A stretch of 64,000 bases of DNA from JAHRVQ01 sp963976815. Lineage in GTDB: Bacteria; Pseudomonadota; Gammaproteobacteria; Pseudomonadales; Azotimanducaceae. Positions 34,769 through 43,335 of this stretch are shown in pieces. The stretch is taken from positions 124,001 through 188,000 of the forward strand of contig CAXBLU010000003.1 in the NCBI GenBank assembly GCA_963976815.1. Reading direction: 5' to 3'. The notes beneath the pieces are model-generated. The model saw only the letters and a program-made list of their open reading frames with translations. It ran no database searches and was not told where the DNA came from. Position 1 is the first letter of the stretch. Every line of letters starts with the position of its first letter. A program made the position numbers and the translations under genes.

Positions 34769-34884
34769 AGAATAGTCACCCACCAACGATTTATTGGGGG
34801 ACGATCAGAGTCAGAATAGACGATTATAATTCTAACTCTAACCTTCATTACTGAACAAAAACCTCCGATTGATAAGGATTTAAC

Positions 34885-35061
34885 GTGATTAAGTTTGATT
34901 CTTTTAAAAGAAAAATGGAGTCAGATTCAATTAAGATAGTAGGACCTGAAGAGACTTGCGCATACAGGGCAGTTAGGATAATGAACCTGCCCACTTTATT
35001 CTTTGTCTTCGTTCTATACTTCTTGTTTATCGATACGGTGTTAGGGAAATTGCTGAAATGA
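34885..35061 (+). CDS. Small single-pass membrane protein (58 residues)
   Basis: A GTG-initiated frame preceded by AAGGA eight bases upstream. The protein has a charged N-terminal half and one hydrophobic C-terminal helix (LPTLFFVFVLYFLFI). Its stop overlaps the start of the next small gene as ATGA, which supports real coupled translation. No family known. The GTG start and small size make it easy to miss. Confidence 0.6.
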   Translation: MIKFDSFKRKMESDSIKIVGPEETCAYRAVRIMNLPTLFFVFVLYFLFIDTVLGKLLK

Positions 35062-35315
35062 CGAATCCCAAGGAATACGAAGAAGGCTACATGAGCTTTT
35101 CGAAGAACCTGGGCGAATTAATGAATCCATATCCTCGAGGATCAAGTAAGCATCTACAATTTGATCGGGGATGGTCGCAAGGTTTAAGGCAAGCGTCGGC
35201 TGCAGAAGTAATTCGATTAGAACAAGAAAGAGATGCGATACTCGCTGATGAGGAGAAGCACAGACTCGAATCCCTAAAATCTAAAACTGAAGCTTACAAG
35301 AATAGAAGAGAGTAA
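35058..35315 (+). CDS. Small hydrophilic cassette protein
   Basis: An 85-residue protein, coupled to the small membrane protein by an ATGA overlap. It has an N-terminal segment with FSKNLGEL and RGSSKHLQFDRGWSQGL and a charged C-terminal helix likely to form a coiled coil (EVIRLEQERDAI, EEKHRLESLKSK). No family recognised. A 5' half attC core begins 14 bases after its stop. Confidence 0.6.
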   Translation: MTNPKEYEEGYMSFSKNLGELMNPYPRGSSKHLQFDRGWSQGLRQASAAEVIRLEQERDAILADEEKHRLESLKSKTEAYKNRRE

Positions 35316-35328
35316 CTTTCCTTAAAAC

Positions 35329-35345
35329 ACCTAACAAGCTAATCC
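35329..35345 (+). repeat. Half attC site (5' core)
   Basis: ACCTAAC (35329-35335) fits RYYYAAC and is followed by AAGCTAATCC. No matching GTTRRRY is found before the RAYT fragment that starts within about 20 bases, so the site appears cut by that insertion. Confidence 0.45.
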
Positions 35346-35349
35346 TAAG

Positions 35350-35620
35350 AAATAAGGCCAGAATAAAGGAACAAAGCAGCTCACGCAGAGTAAAGCTGAC
35401 GCATTTCTTCCGTGATGGCTTACATGAAATAAGCAAGGGGTATATCTCTATCCCTACGGAAAATGACCATGCCTCGCCACCCGCGATTTTGTCCCGCCGA
35501 TATGCCTGTACACATGATTCAACGAGGGAACAATCATGCTATCGCAACTGGATTGCCGAATCGTTAGCATCTGACGTGGTAGGCAAAATCCGGTAATGCT
35601 TGAAGATTAAACCTATCCAT
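35350..35620 (+). pseudogene. RAYT deletion derivative
   Basis: After a CCAGAATAAAGG repeat-like lead, ATG at 35470 opens MPRHPRFCPADMPVHMIQRGNN, the N-terminus of a RAYT transposase. It then passes by frame change directly into ESLASDVVGKIR followed by TAA, which matches the C-terminal QSLSADVIQTIR part of the 31.7 kb copy. The catalytic middle is gone. Nothing else was found in this gap before the permease gene. Confidence 0.72.
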
Positions 35621-35675
35621 TCCACCCCACCCAAAAGTCAGTTATGGTTTCTGTGTTATGACTCGACATTAATAG

Positions 35676-37067
35676 GTGGAAGCCATATTGCCTGAAACGC
35701 CCGCACCGGCAAGTTTCGCAAAAACCCTCGCGCGCCGTGAAGTCCTCACCCTTTCCTTTGGCGCGATGATCGGTTGGAGTTGGGTATTGCTAACGGGCGA
35801 GTGGCTTCTACGCGCAGGCACCATGGGGACGTTGATCGCTTTTGCGATTGGTTGCGTCGCGGTGATCCTGATCAGTTTGACCTATGCAGAGCTCGCCGCC
35901 GCCATGCCATCAGCGGGTGGCGAGCATGTCTATACGCATCGCGCGCTCGGTTATACGGCAAGCTTTATTGCGAGCTGGGCTATCGTCATGGCCTACGTCA
36001 ATGTCTGTGTGTTTGAATCCGCAGCACTACCCACCGCGCTTGCCTATGTGTTTCCTGATCTGGCTAAAGGCTATTTGTGGACGATTGCCGGCGCAGATGT
36101 CCATATCACGATGGTAGCAGTGGGTGTCACCGCATCAATCATCATGACGGGGATTAACTATATCGGGATCAAGTTTGCGGCTTTTGTCCAAACCTTGATG
36201 ACGCTACTGATACTGCTCGTTGGCATTATTTTTCTCTCTGGCGCTACCGTATTTGAGTTTCAGGGTACCGGCGTACCCCTGTTTACGAAGGGGGCGGTTG
36301 GTATTCTGGGTGTACTAGTGATGGTGCCGGCCCTTATGGTTGGCTTTGATGTGATTCCGCAAAGTGCCGAAGAAATTAAACTGCCCCCGGCTCAGATCGG
36401 CAAGTTACTCGTGTTTTCTGTCAGTCTTGCAGCGGTCTGGTACATCGCAATATCCCTGGCTGTCGGTGCCTCACTCAACACCGAGCAACTCTCCGTCAGC
36501 GGCGCTGCCACAGCAGATGCAATGACCAACGTCTGGGGTAGCCAGTGGATGGGTAACTTGATGATTCTGGCAGGCGTCGGCGGTATCCTAACGAGTTGGA
36601 ATGCCTTTATTATTGGCGGCAGCCGGGTGCTGTACGCGCTGTCAAAATCCGGCATGATCCCTGGGGTTTTTTCGAAGATTCATCCACGCTACCAGACGCC
36701 TTACGTGAGCATCCTGTTTATTGGCATCTTAAGTTGTATTTCGCCGTTCTTCGGCCGCACCATACTCGTTTGGTTAGTTGATGCGGGAAGTTTTATGGTG
36801 GTAATTGCCTATGGCATGGTTGCCTGGGCTTTTCTTCGGTTGCGAACCACAGAACCCGACATGGATAGGCCATTTAAGGTTGCGGGGGGTAAACACATCG
36901 GTCGGCTAGCACTACTGTTGTCGATTGGCTTAGGCTGCCTTTACTTGCCCGGCAGCCCCGCGGCGCTGATTTGGCCATACGAATGGGCCATGGTATTGGG
37001 CGGTGTTGTGATTGGTGCTATCTTCTATTTTCAGAGCCTGAAGATGAGGTCAGCTAATAATGAATGA
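35676..37067 (+). CDS. APC-family amino acid permease
   Basis: A 463-residue, 12-TM permease of the amino acid-polyamine-organocation superfamily. It has the conserved TM1 segment LSFGAMIGWSWVLLTGEW and the Glu/Gly-rich TM2-3 region (TYAELAAAMPSAGGEHVYTHRALG). The start is GTG at 35676 or TTG at 35688; AGGTGGA at 35675-35681 would serve the latter as a ribosome-binding site. The substrate is unknown. It lies at the right edge of the mobile-element-rich region, and GC content is back to the chromosome level here. Confidence 0.88.
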   Translation: MEAILPETPAPASFAKTLARREVLTLSFGAMIGWSWVLLTGEWLLRAGTMGTLIAFAIGCVAVILISLTYAELAAAMPSAGGEHVYTHRALGYTASFIASWAIVMAYVNVCVFESAALPTALAYVFPDLAKGYLWTIAGADVHITMVAVGVTASIIMTGINYIGIKFAAFVQTLMTLLILLVGIIFLSGATVFEFQGTGVPLFTKGAVGILGVLVMVPALMVGFDVIPQSAEEIKLPPAQIGKLLVFSVSLAAVWYIAISLAVGASLNTEQLSVSGAATADAMTNVWGSQWMGNLMILAGVGGILTSWNAFIIGGSRVLYALSKSGMIPGVFSKIHPRYQTPYVSILFIGILSCISPFFGRTILVWLVDAGSFMVVIAYGMVAWAFLRLRTTEPDMDRPFKVAGGKHIGRLALLLSIGLGCLYLPGSPAALIWPYEWAMVLGGVVIGAIFYFQSLKMRSANNE

Positions 37068-37674
37068 ATACTGCTTTCCAGAATCGATAGTGGGCCCATT
37101 GAACTTGGAATCACTCCGAGCAATGGAGAGATCACGAATAGCTGATCACCCTTATATGAAATTAGATCCCGCTTATGTAGATTTCATCACGGATAACCAT
37201 GGCGGTATTCCGATCAAGCAATGGTTCAACTCAAAAGATGGTCGCCTTTTCAGGATAGGTCGATATGTCAATTTTGGAGGGCCCTACACCCCTCCCTATC
37301 AGGATTCATGGGAATTTCCTGGCCGCGACCATCGGATGGATTGGAGTCATGAAGCGCTCGAAACAATTGCCAACATTGCTGATGGTTGTGCTGCCTTCCT
37401 GGTACCTTTCGGAATCTTGTACAGTAGAGATCATCATCCCGACGACATGGGTGTAATCTATTCCAACATGCTTTGTTTTGATTATAAAAATATGCACGGC
37501 GCTCTGCCGTCGGTTGCCGCGTGGATCAACGCTAACGCTGTAACAGAATACTGTAGGCTACAAGAACAGGGGGTTAATCCATTTTTAGAAATGGATCATT
37601 CTAATATTACCCACCCTGTTGCGGATTGCTTCGCAGACTTTCTACGCATACTCATGCATGAGCAGCCTGCTTGA
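37060..37674 (+). CDS. SMI1/KNR4 (SUKH)-like protein
   Basis: A 204-residue soluble protein overlapping the permease gene by eight bases. LDPAYVDFITDNHGGIPIKQWF followed by IGRYVNFGG matches the start of SMI1/KNR4-type domains, which include SUKH immunity proteins of polymorphic toxin systems. DWSHEALETIANIADG and LLCFDYKNMHG-like segments fit the same fold. No toxin gene is adjacent. The overlap implies co-translation with the permease, an unexplained pairing. Confidence 0.65.
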   Translation: MNEYCFPESIVGPLNLESLRAMERSRIADHPYMKLDPAYVDFITDNHGGIPIKQWFNSKDGRLFRIGRYVNFGGPYTPPYQDSWEFPGRDHRMDWSHEALETIANIADGCAAFLVPFGILYSRDHHPDDMGVIYSNMLCFDYKNMHGALPSVAAWINANAVTEYCRLQEQGVNPFLEMDHSNITHPVADCFADFLRILMHEQPA

Positions 37675-37824
37675 CCTTCCATCGCCGTATTGTTGTAAAG
37701 ACTCGAGCCACTTCCTTTCATGCAATCAAAGTCGAACAGAAGAGTTCAGTCCCTGCCGATGCAGCAAAACTCTAGTCAAAAAAGAGACCGAATAAGCCCT
37801 CCTCTCCATAGAAGAAACCGGTAT

Positions 37825-37870
37825 TTCTCAGCATTAACCCATCCATCTATAATACTGTATATATATACAT
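37825..37870 (+). promoter_or_regulatory. LexA-box promoter of HNH gene
   Basis: TTCTCA (37825-37830) and TATAAT (37848-37853), spaced by 17 bases, form a likely sigma-70 promoter. Immediately after and overlapping the start region lies CTGT-N8-ACAT at 37855-37870 with an all-AT centre, differing from the enterobacterial LexA consensus CTGT-N8-ACAG by one base. The promoter would be blocked by LexA and opened by DNA damage. Confidence 0.8.
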
Positions 37871-37888
37871 AGATAGCGGTTTGCCACT

Positions 37889-39301
37889 ATGCCAGAAGAA
37901 TCCTTAAGTCCACAGACTTACAGTGTCCGGTCAGCGGATACCACCAACCCCTCGCTGGCGGACGGTACTGATAACAACACTGAAAACAGCGCGGTCATCA
38001 ACAATAACCTCGAGCAGGAACTGCTCACGCTCGCAGCGCAGATCGACGCTGCCACCTATCGTTTTATCAAACTACTCGCCCGCTTTGACGAAGCAAATGC
38101 CTGGCAGGGTGAAGGCATTAAGTCTTTTTCCCACTGGCTTAACTGGAAGATCGGCATGAACAGCGTAATTGCGCGGGAAAAGGTTCGAACCGCCCGCGCC
38201 CTTGCAGACTTGCCCCAGGTGGACGAAGCCTTCAGTAAAGGTGAGATCAGCTACACCAAGGTACGTGCTCTCACGCGGGTTGCAACGGCAGAGAATGAAG
38301 ACTATCTGCTGGAGATCGCTCGCCATGGCACCGGCGCCCATATGGAACATCTGGTCCGGTCCTTTCGACGCTGCAAACACTTTGATGCGGCAAACGATGC
38401 TTTATCCGATTCAGAATTAGAACAAGAACCAGACTCTGACCCAGACCCTGAACCAGACAACACTCTCACCTGCTACGACGATGAAGACGGCAGCGTGATC
38501 ATTCGTGCAAAGCTGAGGGCAGAGGACGGCGCGCTAGTGAGAAAAGCCCTGGAAGTTCTGGTGGACGATATTCGCAAGGAATCAGAACTTAAAGTAGATT
38601 CTACAAATGTTTCCGCGGAAACAAATTTGAGCCTGGCAGATTACGATGATACCCGAGCCAATGCCCTCGTTAGACTCGCCGATCACTACTTGTCCCATCC
38701 ACCTAATGGTCAAGCAACTGGTCAGGATGAGCGCTACCAGGTATTTATGCATATCAGAGTCGATCCTGATACCAGCGCAATACAGGACCACCATTTTCTC
38801 GCGCCGGAGGTCGCCAGGCGGCTGGCCTGTGATGCTGGTTTAACCACCGTACTTGAAGGAAATGATGGTGAGCTGCTTAGCATCGGTAGAAAGTCGCGCA
38901 CTATACCACGCCCTATTCGTCATGCCCTGCGCATACGCGACCGCGGCTGCTGCCAGTATCCCGGTTGTACCGCGCACCGTTTTACCGATGCTCACCATGT
39001 GAAGCACTGGGCGCAGGGTGGCGCCACCCGACTCGATAACCTCGTGACCCTGTGCCGCTTCCACCACCGAGAACTACACAAAGGGACTTACCGTATTCAA
39101 CCGGCCAATTCAGGTGATACCTCTTGCCATCACTTTACGTTTATTAATCGCTTCAACAAAACCATCCCCTACAGTCCGCCACTTCCCACCAACCCCCTTC
39201 CCTTGCCGGATGCTGCTCCTGCCAATTGTTTGTGGTCCGGAGAGAGAATGGATTACCAGATGGCAATTGGGCGGTTATACGGACTGGAGACAAAGAACTA
39301 G
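37889..39301 (+). CDS. DUF222-HNH endonuclease
   Basis: A 470-residue protein with a DUF222 (13E12-like) helical N-terminal half containing HWLNWKIGMNSVIAREKVRTARAL and KGEISYTKVRALTRVA, then a linker rich in Asp/Glu/Pro, then an HNH nuclease: CQYPGCTAHRFTDAHHVKHWAQGGATRLDNLVTLCRFHHRELH with the paired Cys of the zinc knuckle and the His-Asn-His active residues. The protein should cleave DNA. A LexA box stands 19 bases before the start, so it is probably SOS-induced. Confidence 0.93.
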   Translation: MPEESLSPQTYSVRSADTTNPSLADGTDNNTENSAVINNNLEQELLTLAAQIDAATYRFIKLLARFDEANAWQGEGIKSFSHWLNWKIGMNSVIAREKVRTARALADLPQVDEAFSKGEISYTKVRALTRVATAENEDYLLEIARHGTGAHMEHLVRSFRRCKHFDAANDALSDSELEQEPDSDPDPEPDNTLTCYDDEDGSVIIRAKLRAEDGALVRKALEVLVDDIRKESELKVDSTNVSAETNLSLADYDDTRANALVRLADHYLSHPPNGQATGQDERYQVFMHIRVDPDTSAIQDHHFLAPEVARRLACDAGLTTVLEGNDGELLSIGRKSRTIPRPIRHALRIRDRGCCQYPGCTAHRFTDAHHVKHWAQGGATRLDNLVTLCRFHHRELHKGTYRIQPANSGDTSCHHFTFINRFNKTIPYSPPLPTNPLPLPDAAPANCLWSGERMDYQMAIGRLYGLETKN

Positions 39302-39684
39302 TGGACTCATCCGCCCTAATCACCCCGACCAACCAATTTTGGTGCAGCAGTGCAGGTGCGTGCGCGATTATCGGGCAAAAAAAAGCACAGCAGGTTGAGG
39401 CTTTGATCCAGACCGAGCAGCATCAAACGCTTCTCGGCACCCTTATTGGCATCCAGTCTTCGCTTAGCAATCTAATAAGCTTTCCCTTGAAAGCCTGTGT
39501 CACTGGGGTTTGCAGCATCTTTTGCCAGGCGCGTCACTGAGTTGTCACCGACGCTTTAAGTTGTGTTCGAAAAATAGGCCACAAAACAGGTCAAGCAGGT
39601 CTAGTTTTTGCACTCCTAAAGTGAAGAAGAGAGTGAAGCAGAGACCAAACCATCCGCTGGCCAATTGATCCAAGAGCAATAACT
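39302..39684. other. Intergenic, no gene supported
   Basis: Short frames exist but none resembles a known protein or has a convincing ribosome-binding site. A direct poly-A tract (AAAAAAAA near 39378) and AT-rich text are present. No hairpin with T-run was identified. Confidence 0.5.
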
Positions 39685-40647
39685 ATGAGCGAACAAACAC
39701 TCGATTTTGAGCAAGAACAAATTCTCGAAATGGACCCGACGGATCTGTCGACACAACAGACGAAACAACAGGCGCTGATTTGGAGCTTGCCGCAACCTAT
39801 TTTGGTTCTTGGCTCGATGATCGCGGTGGCGACGGCTTTTACCTACGAGTGGATGGATCCGGAGTTGCTTGCACTCATCATGATTGTCTTGCCGTTGCCA
39901 CTTGTGTTGCTTGCAGAGCGGATCTGGACCAAGCGTCAGGACTGGTTGCTAACACCAAAAGAGTTTGCCGAGGATGCACTTTGGTTGGCAACGGGTGCCT
40001 TTATTTGGGTACCAATCTATACCGACTATTTCGAAACGCCTATCTCGGAAGGTTTCAGAGCCGTTCGCGATATGTCGCTGCTCAACTTTGAACTATCACC
40101 AGAATCCACCCTCGGCATTGTGTTGGGGGCGATTGTTGTTCGAACAGCGGTGGAGGGAATCTATTATTGGTTGCACCGGGTTCAGCACGAATCGGTATTC
40201 TGGTGGCGCATGCACGCAACACACCATCACATTGCGAAGATGGGCGCAGCCCGAAGCGACCGAACGCATCCATTGGAATGGGCCACATTATTTCTCGGCA
40301 CCCCCATCATATTAGCCTTGAGCGGCGCTAACGATGCAGCCATTGCAGTTACGGGTGCCTTCGCATTCTTTAATGGCTGGTTAAACCACTCGAATCTACC
40401 CTTGCGTTCTGGCTGGTGGGGGCTGTTTTTTGCAACAGCGGAACAACACCATTTGCATCACAGCCATGACATGGACAGCAGCAATTCCAACTACGGTTGT
40501 ACAATTATCATCTGGGACCGCCTGTTTGGCACTTACAATCCAGGCACCAAAATCGAAGCCATAGGCGCCGGCACGGGCAAACCATTGGATATTTTGACCC
40601 AATATAAAATGGCTTTTGTATCAACCGACAAATTGACGAAATACTAA
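39685..40647 (+). CDS. Sterol desaturase / fatty acid hydroxylase family protein
   Basis: A 320-residue membrane protein with about four TM segments and the histidine boxes of the fatty acid hydroxylase superfamily: LHRVQHE, ATHHHIAKMG and EQHHLHHSHD, which bind two irons. It would hydroxylate or desaturate a lipid or carotenoid in the inner membrane. The N-terminal 30 residues are polar. It is transcribed alone; the next gene converges on it. Confidence 0.9.
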   Translation: MSEQTLDFEQEQILEMDPTDLSTQQTKQQALIWSLPQPILVLGSMIAVATAFTYEWMDPELLALIMIVLPLPLVLLAERIWTKRQDWLLTPKEFAEDALWLATGAFIWVPIYTDYFETPISEGFRAVRDMSLLNFELSPESTLGIVLGAIVVRTAVEGIYYWLHRVQHESVFWWRMHATHHHIAKMGAARSDRTHPLEWATLFLGTPIILALSGANDAAIAVTGAFAFFNGWLNHSNLPLRSGWWGLFFATAEQHHLHHSHDMDSSNSNYGCTIIIWDRLFGTYNPGTKIEAIGAGTGKPLDILTQYKMAFVSTDKLTKY

Positions 40648-40676
40648 AGTAAAAACGAGCTAATAATCAGGGAGGT

Positions 40677-41561
40677 TCACCCGGAGCCCAAATAGGGCTC
40701 GATAAGCTTTATCGATATCTGATGCAATTGTTCTGCGATGGTTTGAGATTGCGCGATGGCGCTTGGCTGCTTGAGTCGTTTATCACGGTAGTAACCACCG
40801 GTGTTGTTGTTAGCTGTTTCGTCAATGCTCAAGTAAACACCGGTTTCTGCACCCTTGATGCCATCGCGAAAAAAGACAAGAAGTAAAGGATAGGCCCAGC
40901 TGAGTATTTTGGGTATCGCATCCTTTGTCATGTCCGTATCCACGATGCCAGGGTCAAAGCAATTTACGCTTATATTTTTGCCTAGCAGCGTAGATAGATG
41001 CCGGGTAGAAAGTACGTTACACAGCTTAGAATTTTGATAAGCCAGCATGGCGCTATAGTCAGTATTGTTAGAGCCAGTATTGCTAAAGTTGATGTCAGCA
41101 AGATTTAGATTGGCATTAAAATGTTGGAAGGATGATGTATTGATGACTCTTGCTGATTCACTTCTGTTGAGTTCTTCTTCGAGCAAGAGTGTTGTTAGCA
41201 ACGGCGCTAAGTGATTCACTACAAACGTAAGCTCAATGTTGTCATCATTAAGACTGGGTAGATCGCTCGGAAAAATACCAGCGTTGTTAATCAGTATGTC
41301 AACTGAACTTACCCGGCCTTTCACTGAGCTTACAGCATCAGCAATACCCTTGAGGGAGGACAATTCACAGGGCACAAAATGGATATTGTTTTGAATGTCT
41401 CTGGGGGATGCTGCTACTAATGACTGGAATTTATCCTGGTTGCGGGCAAGGATATAAAAATCAGCGTCAATATTTTTTGAGAGCGCTTGAAACCAATCGA
41501 CACCAAAACCCGATGTGGCTCCCGTCATTACAACTACTTTTTTACCCATGCTCTTTACCAT
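40677..41561 (-). CDS. SDR-family oxidoreductase
   Basis: A 294-residue short-chain dehydrogenase/reductase. It shows the nucleotide-binding motif GATSGFGVDW, the NNAG motif (LINNAGIF), the active Ser region INTSSF and YQNSK as the YxxxK pair. The layout resembles retinol-dehydrogenase-like SDRs. Divergent from the MerR gene across 96 bases; a joint regulation is likely, since MerR genes often control a divergent oxidoreductase. The substrate is unknown. Confidence 0.9.
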   Translation of the reverse strand: MVKSMGKKVVVMTGATSGFGVDWFQALSKNIDADFYILARNQDKFQSLVAASPRDIQNNIHFVPCELSSLKGIADAVSSVKGRVSSVDILINNAGIFPSDLPSLNDDNIELTFVVNHLAPLLTTLLLEEELNRSESARVINTSSFQHFNANLNLADINFSNTGSNNTDYSAMLAYQNSKLCNVLSTRHLSTLLGKNISVNCFDPGIVDTDMTKDAIPKILSWAYPLLLVFFRDGIKGAETGVYLSIDETANNNTGGYYRDKRLKQPSAIAQSQTIAEQLHQISIKLIEPYLGSG

Positions 41562-41619
41562 TATTTTCTACCATTACTTTTTACCATCTAAACCAATAGG
41601 GACGGGAGCAGGCTAAATG

Positions 41620-41635
41620 TTAAAGTATGGTTTAA
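41620..41635. promoter_or_regulatory. Possible MerR operator
   Basis: TTAAA-GTATGG-TTTAA is an inverted repeat in the divergent SDR-MerR intergenic space. MerR regulators bind dyads of such size within elongated promoter spacers. Low confidence because the flanking -35 and -10 are not clear. Confidence 0.35.
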
Positions 41636-41657
41636 GTCAAGCGAGAGGTTCAAAATA

Positions 41658-42068
41658 GTGAAGATAAAAGATATTGCGTCTAAAACAGACACTCCAGCCT
41701 CGACACTTCGTTACTACGAAAAAAGAGGCTTGTTGCCGACTATTTCACGGGAATCAGGCCAGCGCGTTTATGGTGAATCAATGCTGTGGCGAGTAAATTT
41801 TATCAATGCCGCCAAGGCAACGGGCTTTACACTTGAAGAAATAAAAACGCTGTTTCAACAAGCGGACAACAAAGGTAATTGGCGGCTTGCTGCAACCCAA
41901 AAACTAGATGAGATTCAAAAACAAATTTTACAACTACAAAACATGCATTCGGCGTTAAGTCATGTGGTTGAACAGGATTGCCTGGATGATGGAATCGCAA
42001 TGTTTGCTCAAAAGCCTGCCCTAGCGTCTGTTAATCGTCACCTGCACAACCTGCCTTCGTCCCGCTAA
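41658..42068 (+). CDS. MerR-family transcriptional regulator
   Basis: A 136-residue MerR protein starting at GTG. The N-terminal helix-turn-helix and wing read MKIKDIASKTDTPASTLRYYEKRGLLP, and the following ATGFTLEEIKTLF is the second helical element; the rest is a coiled-coil dimer helix. The short C-terminal tail has one Cys (EQDCLDDG), so it is not a multi-Cys metal sensor. The 3' end overlaps the convergent MFS gene by 48 bases. Confidence 0.9.
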   Translation: MKIKDIASKTDTPASTLRYYEKRGLLPTISRESGQRVYGESMLWRVNFINAAKATGFTLEEIKTLFQQADNKGNWRLAATQKLDEIQKQILQLQNMHSALSHVVEQDCLDDGIAMFAQKPALASVNRHLHNLPSSR

Positions 42069-43283
42069 CACCAGCACCACCATTGCGAGCGTGATCCAGG
42101 CGAGCACGGGGAATAACGCTTCCAGGGTGAACATTTGCGCCAGTATCGCAACGGGCATGGTCATCAGTTGGGCAAACGCCATATTGAGCTGGAATAGGCT
42201 CATGACTCTGCCGCGCATTTCGTTCGGGGTCAGATGCTGAATCAGGATCGTGCTGGAGACCATGGTGATGGTCATCCCCGCGCCAAGGCCGATATTGCCA
42301 ATAATGGCATTCCACACGCTATGGCCAGAAACAAAAATAAGAAACGAGATTGAGAACAGCAGCGTACCGAAGGCAATCAGATAACCACGCTGCTCGAAGG
42401 ATGCCAGTTGTGCCATCAGGATCGCGCCAGCCAGAGAACCAATACCCCAGAACATCACAACAAAACCCATCTTGGCGATAGGTACCTCAAGCACCGTTGT
42501 TACCCATGTCGGTCCAAAGCTGGCGATGGCCGGGTAGCCAAAACTCATCATCAGCACCACCAGTATGATCAACCAGGCGATCACACTGTGTCCCGCTGCC
42601 CAGCGCAATCCCACACCAATATCTGAAAACACCTCGCGCACTCCATAGCGTTTGCCCTGCAGGAGTTGTTGGGAAGCATCGGGTTCATAGTGCATGAGGA
42701 ATATAAAACCGATGGCAAGGAGGTGACCGATCACACTAAAAAGGTAGGCACCACTGTAACCAAAACCCGTGATAAGAATGCCGGTGAATGCCATGGCAAT
42801 CGGCATCGCGACCTGGGCTGCAATCTGGTTTAACGACATACCGGCTGGGGTGTCCGCAGCACCGAGCACGTCCGGAACAATAGCCAGTCGCGTCGGCCCA
42901 TCAATACTCTGCAGGCCCGAGGATAAAAACGTTAGCGCAAAAAATGCGGCGTAGCCGAGGAATTGGTCGGTTGCGATATACATCAGAGCAGCAATGCAAA
43001 GTGTGCAACCCACCTGTATTGCCTGAATGACCAGCAATAGCTTGCGCCGATTAAAGCGGTCCGCCAATGCTCCGCCGTACATACTAAACGTTAGCGCACC
43101 TAGCCCACGGCTAGCCGCAATAGCGGCGACCAGAATCAGCCAAATATCCCGCGCGGCAAACTGCTGCACCCAGAGAATCTGGGTAATGAACTGCAGTGGC
43201 ATCAGCATTTGTCCAATGGCAAAACCAGACAGCAGGAACCGGAAATCCCGATTCTGGAGGGGAGCCAAAGCGGTTAATGACAT
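42021..43283 (-). CDS. MFS transporter
   Basis: A 420-residue major facilitator with 12 predicted TM segments. The TM2-3 loop motif is GALADRFNRRKLL (the G-x3-D-R-x-R-R signature), and the second-half equivalent lies near MRGRVMSLF. The group resembles enterobactin-exporter-like (EntS) MFS proteins. Substrate unknown. Its 3' 48 bases are shared with the convergent MerR gene. Confidence 0.88.
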   Translation of the reverse strand: MSLTALAPLQNRDFRFLLSGFAIGQMLMPLQFITQILWVQQFAARDIWLILVAAIAASRGLGALTFSMYGGALADRFNRRKLLLVIQAIQVGCTLCIAALMYIATDQFLGYAAFFALTFLSSGLQSIDGPTRLAIVPDVLGAADTPAGMSLNQIAAQVAMPIAMAFTGILITGFGYSGAYLFSVIGHLLAIGFIFLMHYEPDASQQLLQGKRYGVREVFSDIGVGLRWAAGHSVIAWLIILVVLMMSFGYPAIASFGPTWVTTVLEVPIAKMGFVVMFWGIGSLAGAILMAQLASFEQRGYLIAFGTLLFSISFLIFVSGHSVWNAIIGNIGLGAGMTITMVSSTILIQHLTPNEMRGRVMSLFQLNMAFAQLMTMPVAILAQMFTLEALFPVLAWITLAMVVLVLAGRRQVVQVTINRR

Positions 43284-43335
43284 GGGTACTCACTACAACA
43301 GCAGACAGGGCCGTGATTGTAACTGATCCAGCCTA

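Noticed and set aside
39226..39540. Open frame of 104 codons after the HNH gene
   Set aside because: It starts inside the HNH gene in another frame, has no ribosome-binding site and resembles no family.
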